NCBI GenBank assembly: GCA_036522495.1 | Contig: DATDFS010000212.1 | Span: 1 to 10,552, forward strand | Length of the DNA: 10,552 nucleotides | Reading direction: 5' to 3' | DNA from: Nitrososphaera_A sp036522495 | Lineage (GTDB): Archaea; Thermoproteota; Nitrososphaeria; Nitrososphaerales; Nitrososphaeraceae | Shown here: piece by piece, positions 5,595 through 10,552 of the stretch | How the letters are laid out: each line of letters begins with the position of its first letter | Position numbering within the stretch: the stretch's first letter is position 1 | Made by a program: the position numbers and the translations under genes | Notes under the pieces: generated by a model | What the model saw: the letters and a program-made list of their open reading frames with translations, nothing else | Told to the model about the DNA's origin: nothing | Database searches by the model: none

Positions 5595-6170
5595 ATGAAC
5601 AGTACTAAACTTAATGGAGTAAATACTCAGCAACTTGGTAGCTTAATGAATACTCTGAAGACTATCCCTGACGCTTCAAAAGCAACATTTTTTGTCAAGA
5701 CAGAATGGAACAGCAAGGAAGAAGGTGGTGGTGGATTTTGTGTTAGATCTTCAGCCAAAAACTTTGAAATTGGTGGCCAATCTATCCAAAGAAATAGCAG
5801 CTACACAACTCTTATGGACTTTCCTCCAGAGTTCTCAGGAGAAGGCAAAGGTCCTACAGTATGTGAGGCTTGTATGTCTAGCTTAGGTGCATGTATAACA
5901 CAAACAATTGTTGCACATGCAACAGCAAGAGGAATAAATTTAGATAGTATCACAATAGACCTTGAAGGTAATATTGATCTTCGAGGTTTTACCGGAATAT
6001 CGAGCGACGTAAGGCCAGGTGCACAGGGATTTAAAGTGAATGTTAATATTAAAAGCAGTTCTGCCTCTAAGGAACAGATAAGTGAGCTATACGAAATCGG
6101 AAAGAAGTTGTCTCCTGCATTTGATACGTTGACAAATGGTACCTCAGTGATTGGAGTGAATTCTTCTTAA
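5595..6170 (+). CDS. OsmC/Ohr-family protein, second Cys replaced by Ser
   Basis: Read from ATG 5595 it has 191 residues. The frame is open back to ATG 5490, but the extra 35 residues look unlike the family and overlap a probable promoter. Features: an N-terminal extension typical of archaeal members (1-28); first strands ATFFVKTEW (30-38) and GGFCVRSSAKNFEIGG (46-61); SGEGKGPTVCEACMSSLGAC (81-100), the central helix carrying the conserved Cys100 with further Cys at 90 and 93; strands around 117-155; and LSPAFDTLTNGTSV (172-185). In peroxide-reducing OsmC/Ohr the last motif starts with the resolving Cys. Here Ser173 takes its place, as in the YhfA-like subgroup, so classical two-Cys peroxidase activity is doubtful. 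It is cytosolic, intact and followed by a T-run terminator. Confidence 0.88.
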   Translation: MNSTKLNGVNTQQLGSLMNTLKTIPDASKATFFVKTEWNSKEEGGGGFCVRSSAKNFEIGGQSIQRNSSYTTLMDFPPEFSGEGKGPTVCEACMSSLGACITQTIVAHATARGINLDSITIDLEGNIDLRGFTGISSDVRPGAQGFKVNVNIKSSSASKEQISELYEIGKKLSPAFDTLTNGTSVIGVNSS

Positions 6171-6192
6171 TACCTTTTTAGTTTGTAATAGT

Positions 6193-6199
6193 CTTTTTT
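6193..6199 (+). terminator. T-run terminator after the OsmC-family gene
   Basis: CTTTTTT lies about 25 bp after the stop, with a further CTTTTTA at 6174-6180. This oligo-T pattern is typical of archaeal transcript ends. Confidence 0.5.
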
Positions 6200-6427
6200 C
6201 TAATCCACAACTGCATCATTCTCCGAATACAAAGATTCTGAAGTGTCTGATCTTATACCCTATTTACGTATTTACCTGAAAAATATAAATGTGAAAATGG
6301 TATCCTAGAGTTACTTGGAACGGGATTCTATGTTATTACTACTATAAGATATACATTCGATGTACTATTCCCACTCTACGTATGTCTGTATTAATAAGAA
6401 ATGCATAAGCTTTGGAGAAGATAAGAA

Positions 6428-6652
6428 ATGAATCCAATATTTGGTCATACCCCTTATTCATATTTCATGATGTACCTGCATTATTATCTCTCGAATCGAG
6501 GAATTTTATATAACAGTCTTAGGGTTGGGTGGGATTCTTTCCCCGCAAATAGAAGGGTTCGGTTGTTTTGCTTATTTAGCTTTTTTGTTGTATGCCAGAC
6601 GATAAACGTATTTCTTGTTTACTCTAATCCTTATGAATTCACTAAATTCTAA
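6428..6652 (+). CDS. Doubtful 74-residue ORF with one hydrophobic segment
   Basis: ATG 6428 has GGAG ten bases upstream and a TATA-like TATTAATA at about 6389-6396, roughly right for a short leader. The product is rich in Tyr, Phe and Leu with a possible membrane helix near residues 45-64 (RLFCLFSFFVVCQTINVFLV). It matches no family I know, and the aromatic-rich composition is what random AT-rich sequence gives. Probably not a gene. Confidence 0.2.
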   Translation: MNPIFGHTPYSYFMMYLHYYLSNRGILYNSLRVGWDSFPANRRVRLFCLFSFFVVCQTINVFLVYSNPYEFTKF

Positions 6653-6792
6653 TTCTTTGCATGCTAACGCTTCTTTTACTACGGTACCAGCAACATTAAA
6701 GGAACAATCCTTCGTTGCATGTGACATCCTTTGCTCCTAATGTGTCATGTTTAGGTTACCTGGTTATCTATCGAGTTCAGTAGAAAATGTTT

Positions 6793-6814
6793 ATTCGCAT
6801 TCCATTCGCATTCT
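6793..6814. repeat. Near-perfect 11-bp tandem repeat
   Basis: ATTCGCATTC occurs at 6793-6802 and 6804-6813, an 11-bp period repeated twice (the eleventh base is C, then T). It lies just before the T-rich tract in the convergent gap. Confidence 0.5.
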
Positions 6815-6842
6815 TTTTATTATTATTTTTCTACCTACCTGA

Positions 6843-7340
6843 TTACGTGTTATCTATTTTCATATTGGTGGTTATCTGCTGCGTCATCTTATTGCAGTTA
6901 GTAACGAAATCTAAAATGGTTGCTAACTCTTCATCACTGTACTTTGAATAGAGGTTCCTACTTGCTTGTTTTATGGGATCAAAAATTGGGCTTAGCTTTA
7001 CCATAGCTTTATCCATTAAGACATTTATGAATACTAAGCGTCTATCATTTCGATCTCTTTTTCGCCTGACATAGCCAGCCTTTTCCAAACGGTCTACAAC
7101 ACCAGTGATTGCACCTGTGGAAAGACCGGTTTCCTCAGCTAATTGGCTGGGAGTAATCGGTGTCCTACGCCTAATGATAACATCTAAACATTTATGATCA
7201 GTTGGGTTAAGTCCAATGCGTTCACCGATCAAATGATGGAAAATAACAGTTCGTGTACTTAACTCTCGTGACTGTTCTTCAAGAGAGTCTAGTAACTGCG
7301 AGTGATTTGGCATTTTACTCTTACTATTATCTTGTAGCAA
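6843..7340 (-). CDS. MarR-family transcriptional regulator
   Basis: This is a 165-residue protein, normal for MarR. Helix 1 (about 15-40) and the C-terminal helices (about 112-160) would form the dimer interface. The winged helix spans roughly 45-107: TPSQLAEETGLS (63-74), recognition helix TGAITGVVDRLEKAGYV (75-91), and wing RKRDRNDRRLVFI (93-105) with the conserved Asp-x-Arg of the family. MarR proteins usually repress their own gene and adjacent efflux or modification genes, and release DNA on binding phenolic or other small ligands. The start is TTG 7340, leaderless to the TATA box at 7363-7371, or ATG 7313 (residue 10) with a leader of about 28 bases. Divergent from the SnoaL-like, SgcJ-like and MFS genes, its probable targets. 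Intact. Confidence 0.9.
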   Translation of the reverse strand: MLQDNSKSKMPNHSQLLDSLEEQSRELSTRTVIFHHLIGERIGLNPTDHKCLDVIIRRRTPITPSQLAEETGLSTGAITGVVDRLEKAGYVRRKRDRNDRRLVFINVLMDKAMVKLSPIFDPIKQASRNLYSKYSDEELATILDFVTNCNKMTQQITTNMKIDNT

Positions 7341-7342
7341 CC

Positions 7343-7360
7343 TATCAGCAGTGATTGATA
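7343..7360. promoter_or_regulatory. Candidate MarR operator (inverted half-sites)
   Basis: TATCA (7343-7347) and TGATA (7356-7360) form an 18-bp dyad with 8-bp spacer, between the TATA box and the start of the marR-type gene. Dimeric MarR proteins bind such dyads. A second perfect palindrome, ATATTAATAT, is at 7396-7405 between the two promoters. Binding is inferred, not shown. Confidence 0.4.
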
Positions 7361-7362
7361 AT

Positions 7363-7371
7363 GATATAAAA
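7363..7371 (-). promoter_or_regulatory. TATA box of the MarR-family gene
   Basis: The minus strand reads CATTTTATATC here. Its centre is about 26 bp before TTG 7340, predicting transcription to begin at or next to that codon. Confidence 0.5.
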
Positions 7372-7420
7372 TGTTTGCTATATATGTATATTATGATATT
7401 AATATTTCGTAATGTAAACT

Positions 7421-7430
7421 ATTTATATAG
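7421..7430 (+). promoter_or_regulatory. TATA box of the SnoaL-like/SgcJ-like/MFS run
   Basis: ATTTATATAG is centred about 25 bp before ATG 7450, predicting a leaderless transcript. It is 50 bp from the divergent marR-type TATA box, so one regulator dimer could control both. Confidence 0.6.
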
Positions 7431-7449
7431 AAAATAATATTGTGCCTAC

Positions 7450-7953
7450 ATGACATTGCATGGAGAGAGACTAAACACGACAGAAGATAATATTCAGATA
7501 GTCAGAGAAGTGTTTAATACTTTCAATACAGGCGATATAACCAGAGTAAGTGAATTCATAAGTCTACAATATTTCAATCATGAATCACAGATGGATCCAG
7601 CTAGATCTAAGCTTCGTGGACCGGAGGAATTTATAGATACAGTAAGAAATCTACGAAGTGCATTTGATAATCTTCATTACCAAGAGTAAGAGACAATTGC
7701 CGCGGGGGATAAGGTTGTATCGATAGTAAATGTAACTGGCAAACATACCGGAAACTTTTTCATCATTCCACCTAGTGGAAATAGAATTTCTTATCGGGCA
7801 GTTCATATTCATCGCATTGTAGATGGCAAGATCATAGAACATCAAGCAATCCGTGATGACCTTAGCCTAATGGTACAGTTAGGAGTGGTGGGTCCTAAAT
7901 CAGATCAGTATGAATCCCTATTCCAGACATGGAAAACATGGAAAGGGCTCTAA
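7450..7953 (+). pseudogene. SnoaL-like (ester cyclase/NTF2-fold) protein with one in-frame stop
   Basis: The frame from ATG 7450 reads NIQIVREVFNTFNTGDITRV, FNHESQMDP and RGPEEFIDTVRNLRSAFDN, the first half of a SnoaL-like NTF2-fold protein. At 7687-7689 a TAA interrupts it. The same frame then continues without a break: ETIAAGDKVVSIVNVTGKHT, GNRISYRAVHIHRIVDGKII and EHQAIRDDLSLMVQLG to the TAA at 7951. The restored protein of about 167 residues is normal length, and the stop lies where family members have an acidic residue, so one G-to-T change (GAA to TAA) explains it. SnoaL-like proteins act as cyclases, hydrolases or isomerases on small molecules, and the substrate is unknown. TAA is not used for selenocysteine or pyrrolysine, so recoding is unlikely. 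First of a same-strand run ending in the MFS pump. Confidence 0.88.
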
Positions 7954-7969
7954 AAAGGAATACTGCGTC

Positions 7970-8501
7970 ATGAGCTCATATAAATCTGAAAGATTAGGTT
8001 CGAAACCTGATGATGAAGCTGCACTACGCAAGCTTTATCAACAAATGATCGATGGCTCGAATGCAAGTAGCGGCGATGCATTTGCTGCTCCTTATCCTTA
8101 TACTGACGATAGTGATTTTATTGGGTTTGATGGTACGTACATGAAAGGACGTCAGGAAATTGCTTCATTTCATCAAATGCTTTTGACAAATTTCTTAGAC
8201 GCAGTCGTCTTATTGGAAAAAATCACAAGTAATACGTTTTGTGGCTATTGATATTGCCATTATGATCGCAGTTGGTGGAACTATAATGGCCGGAAAGTCA
8301 GATATTGAACCGGAGCGAAACTCTATTCATACCATTGTTGCTGTAAAACGCAATGTCAGATGGTATTTTACTGCTTTTCAAGATTCACGAGCGCGGTATA
8401 GTGGAAGACCAGAGGAGTCTCAAGCGCTCACAGAAGAACTACGACAAGAACTATTAAGGCATCTAGGAGAAAGACAGATTAAAAGTAGGAATACTGATTG
8501 A
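7970..8501 (+). pseudogene. SgcJ/EcaC-type (SnoaL-like, DUF4440-related) protein, frameshifted
   Basis: From ATG 7970 the frame reads DDEAALRKLYQQMIDGSNAS and FIGFDGTYMKGRQEIASFHQ, an NTF2-fold start of the SgcJ/EcaC type. Three one-base indels follow in 50 bp: one T lost at 8181-8184, one A gained at 8217-8222 and one A gained at 8231-8232. Undoing them gives LFDKFLRRSRLIGK, then ITSIRFVAIDIAIM, joining the downstream frame (VGGTIMAGKSDIEPERNSIH, TIVAVKRNVRWYFTAFQDSR) to the stop at 8501. Two further oddities: a 6-bp tandem duplication (CCTTAT twice, 8090-8101) inserts Pro-Tyr, and the usual Trp of DGWNA is Ser (8057-8059). Restored length is about 176 residues. Substrate unknown. It sits 16 bp after the SnoaL-like pseudogene, 90 bp before the MFS gene. 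Confidence 0.88.
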
Positions 8502-8591
8502 ATGTTAGGAATTGATGATGTTGCATACATATACACATATGAACATAAAGACTCTTGGCATCCATGATGCAGCTATAGTTGATGAAAAACG

Positions 8592-10094
8592 ATGGCTAGA
8601 TTAGAGGGTAACATCAGTAGCTCAGGATGGAACATACTGATCATCCTGAGCTGCTTGGGACTAATTGTTATGTTTGATGAGACGATGATTTTGCCGGCCA
8701 TTCCGGATTTCATTCATAAGTTCAATATTTCATACAGCACATCATCATGGTTGCTTTCAGCTTACATAATTGCAGCGGCTGTCATGACGCCAATTGGAGG
8801 AAAGCTATCTGACATCTACGGCAAGAAAAAGATATTGCTCATAATAATGGCAGTCTACGCAGCAGGTATTATGGCAGGACGATTTGCTACCAACATCGAA
8901 TTCATGATTGCAGCAAGGATAGCACAGGGTGTTGGGATGGCAATGTTCCCCATTGCTTTTGGGATCATTAGAGAAGTCCTTCCTGAGAAAAGGCTTGCTA
9001 TAGGCCAAACTATATTCAGCTCGACTTTTTCTGGTGGCGCTGTTGTAGGTTTGATTGGTGGGGCGGCCATTATCCAAAATTTTGGCTGGCAAGCGACGTT
9101 CCTGGCCATTCTTCCTGCCGCCATAGCACTATGGCTGATAATAGCAAGGTTCATGCGAATAGGCAGTCCGACAACATCAATACAGATTGGAGTCGGGGAT
9201 GATAATAATGGCTACTATTCAAAGGTCAGTACTACAATTGATATCAAGGGAACGTTGGCTCTAGCAGTTACGATCATTACATTTCTGGCTGCTATAACAT
9301 TAATTGAAGGCAACAGCTACGGTGAAATGTATCATGTTGCCGGACTCTTTGCGGCCTCTGGGGTATCGCTTGCATCATTTATAGTTATTGAGAGAAGAGC
9401 TTATTCGCCATTGCTTGATTTCAGGTTAATGAGCAGCAAGAGTTTCCTCGCTCCAACCATTATTCTAATGCTTGTCTTTATGTCTATTTTCATGGTATAC
9501 CTGACAATCCCTGTCATGGTAAGAAGTCCAGTTCCATTTGGATTCGGAGGCAATGCAATAACAGTTGCAAGTGTCCAGCTACCATTTATGATTGTATTAT
9601 TGATTGGGACAATCATGTCAGGCTTTATCTTAAATAGTGTCAAGAACACTAAGCTGATGTTATTTGGCACTACGATAAGTGCAATCGGATTCTTTGTAGT
9701 ATTAATTTTTCATTCCACCGAAAACATGTTATCAATAGGACTTATGGTACTCGCAGCAGGTCTATCTCTTTCGATTACCGGTGCATTTAACGTAATACTC
9801 ATTTCTGTGCCAATGCAGATGACAGGGATTGCGTTGGGAATGACTCTGCTTCTCAACTTAGTTGGAATGTCAGTGGGGCCGGCCCTCTCAGGGGTATTCC
9901 AGGAGTCCCATAAAGGAACAGCATCAGGGGTTCAGGGTGTTTTCCCGACAAACGAGGCTTATGACTTGATATTTATAACCGCAGCAATAGTTTCACTAGC
10001 ATCTGTTGCTATGGCGCTTTCTGCGTCAAGGACAAGACTTAAAACATCAACAATAACTAGTGAACAGCACGAAACGAACAGAGAATATAGGTGA
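8592..10094 (+). CDS. MFS drug-efflux transporter, DHA2 (14-helix, EmrB/QacA-like) family
   Basis: This 500-residue integral membrane protein probably has 14 helices and exports small toxic compounds by proton antiport. Signatures in order: FDETMILPAIPDF (28-40), the helix 1 motif of DHA2 members; GGKLSDIYGKKK (69-80), motif A in the loop after helix 2; MIAARIAQGVGMAMFP (105-120), motif B with Arg109 in helix 4; GGAVVGLIGG (148-157), motif C of antiporters, with Leu where Pro is usual; and SPLLDFRLM (272-280), typical before helix 9 in 14-helix exporters. A hydrophilic loop (191-216) splits the halves. The C-terminal tail (480-500) is polar. ATG 8592 has no strong Shine-Dalgarno, and a weak TATA-like ATACATATAC lies at about 8524-8533. 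It is the last of a same-strand run divergent from the MarR gene, its likely regulator. The gene is intact, unlike the two enzymes before it. Confidence 0.93.
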   Translation: MARLEGNISSSGWNILIILSCLGLIVMFDETMILPAIPDFIHKFNISYSTSSWLLSAYIIAAAVMTPIGGKLSDIYGKKKILLIIMAVYAAGIMAGRFATNIEFMIAARIAQGVGMAMFPIAFGIIREVLPEKRLAIGQTIFSSTFSGGAVVGLIGGAAIIQNFGWQATFLAILPAAIALWLIIARFMRIGSPTTSIQIGVGDDNNGYYSKVSTTIDIKGTLALAVTIITFLAAITLIEGNSYGEMYHVAGLFAASGVSLASFIVIERRAYSPLLDFRLMSSKSFLAPTIILMLVFMSIFMVYLTIPVMVRSPVPFGFGGNAITVASVQLPFMIVLLIGTIMSGFILNSVKNTKLMLFGTTISAIGFFVVLIFHSTENMLSIGLMVLAAGLSLSITGAFNVILISVPMQMTGIALGMTLLLNLVGMSVGPALSGVFQESHKGTASGVQGVFPTNEAYDLIFITAAIVSLASVAMALSASRTRLKTSTITSEQHETNREYR

Positions 10095-10173
10095 TCAAGT
10101 CATCTACATGGAGCAATAGGAAGATTAGGATACAGCAAACTAAGGTTATTGGTAGGAGGTGAACACTATTATT

Positions 10174-10193
10174 TTGATTTGTATTGATTTGTA
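10174..10193. repeat. Perfect 10-bp tandem repeat
   Basis: TTGATTTGTA occurs twice back to back in the 116-bp gap between the convergent MFS and VOC genes. A Shine-Dalgarno-like GGAGGTGA just upstream (10155-10162) precedes no useful ORF. Confidence 0.55.
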
Positions 10194-10210
10194 AGGCTTT
10201 CATAGATTAG

Positions 10211-10552
10211 TTACTTTGCACTTTCATCAGACTCCCATATAGCGAAACATTGTTTTCTGTATCAGAGCAAAGCGCGAAGTAGCCCATTCCTGGTACTAGA
10301 TGTTTAGAAGCAAATACTTTACCTCCTAGATCCTCAACTGTAGATGAATATTCATCGACAGAATCTACACCTATGTAATTAGTTATATGATGCTCTGGCA
10401 TTTGCCTTTTCATCATTCCTCCTCCTACAGCTGCTTTGTTTCCTTTATCATCTGTAGTTGTTATAAGCCAATAGTCTATTGGTTCACCTGTTGCTGCTGA
10501 TGTTAGGTTGCTATCATTATTTGTAGTAGTACTACTATGCTTCTTGACAAAA
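10211..10552 (-). pseudogene. VOC (glyoxalase-fold) protein, 3' part, frameshifted near the end
   Basis: The gene runs off the right edge, so only the C-terminal half is seen. The open frame starts FVKKHSSTTTNNDSNLTSAA (a Thr/Ser/Asn-rich loop), then EPIDYWLITTTDDKGNKAAV, MMKRQMPEHHITNYIGVDSV and DLGGKVFASKHLVPGMGYFA. It closely parallels the VOC pseudogene at 2863-3263, so the two are paralogues. After DTENN the open frame reads VSLYGSLMKVQSN and stops at 10207. One missing base at about 10250 explains this: restoring it gives SFAIWESDESAK and a stop at 10211-10213. The lost FAIWE holds the conserved Glu that completes the VOC metal or active site. If real, the lesion would disable the protein. 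A sequencing error is possible because only one change is seen. The N-terminal half cannot be judged. Confidence 0.75.

Larger units (their letters stand above)
6171..6842. other. 672-bp region with little evident content
   Basis: Apart from the OsmC terminator, one doubtful ORF (6428-6652), an 11-bp tandem repeat (6793-6814) and a T-rich tract (6812-6830) on the plus strand, nothing is recognised. No tRNA fold, no paired promoter and gene. The plus-strand T-tract would insulate the convergent MarR gene from upstream transcription. Confidence 0.4.

Noticed and set aside
7687..7689. Recoding of the internal stop as selenocysteine or pyrrolysine
   Set aside because: The codon is TAA. Selenocysteine uses TGA and pyrrolysine TAG, and no recoding element is evident.
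8502..8591. Box C/D small RNA between the SgcJ-like pseudogene and the MFS gene
   Set aside because: TGATGA-like C boxes occur, but no properly spaced CTGA D boxes were found.
8805..9670. Minus-strand ORFs of 89-99 residues
   Set aside because: They lie inside the MFS gene on the opposite strand, shadows of a well-supported coding region.
1..10552. Mobile element or integration site as cause of the decayed genes
   Set aside because: No transposase, integrase, tRNA gene or terminal repeat pair flanking a segment was found in the window.

Overview
The window looks like accessory chromosome from an archaeon, most probably a soil or sediment Nitrososphaeria (Thaumarchaeota) of the Nitrososphaera/Nitrosocosmicus kind. 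This is inferred from archaeal-type TATA boxes lying about 25 bp upstream of start codons (leaderless transcripts), T-run terminators, low GC, an ArnR1-like winged helix regulator, and a set of small enzyme families (VOC, RibD_C/DHFR-like, DUF1428, SnoaL-like, OsmC, SRPBCC) that are expanded in such genomes. No rRNA, tRNA, CRISPR, transposase or integrase was found.

Layout: (1) 237-996, minus: a winged helix regulator followed by a two-helix membrane protein, an operon. (2) 1174-1731, plus: an exported or membrane-anchored SRPBCC protein, divergent from (1). (3) 1732-2317: a gene-free stretch rich in inverted repeats, including a nested stem-loop at 2065-2125. (4) 2318-3263, plus: an intact DUF1428 protein, then a VOC (glyoxalase-fold) gene broken by three frameshifts and a late stop. 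(5) 3626-5180, minus: a PhnB-like VOC pseudogene, an intact DHFR/RibD_C-family reductase and a decayed second DHFR-like copy, behind one promoter. (6) 5328-6170: an unrecognised 50-residue ORF (minus) and an intact OsmC-family protein (plus). (7) 6171-6842: mostly empty. (8) 6843-10094: a MarR regulator (minus), divergent from a SnoaL-like pseudogene, an SgcJ/EcaC-type pseudogene and an intact DHA2 drug-efflux MFS transporter. (9) The right edge holds the 3' part of another VOC gene (minus), a paralogue of the one in (4), with a frameshift just before its end.

The main theme is decay. Six of the fourteen recognisable or likely genes are broken, all from small detoxification or modification enzyme families, while regulators, transporter, OsmC and DUF1428 genes are intact. 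In several cases the lesion can be placed to within a few bases because the original reading continues in another frame. Some lesions lie in homopolymers and could be sequencing errors. Nonsense substitutions, a 6-bp tandem duplication and multi-hit genes argue that much of it is real. The MarR-SnoaL-SgcJ-MFS block reads as a small-molecule response and efflux cassette that may have lost its enzymes but kept its pump and regulator.

No clearly new biological system is visible. The best candidates for something undescribed are the structured intergenic region at 1846-2225 and the 50-residue ORF.
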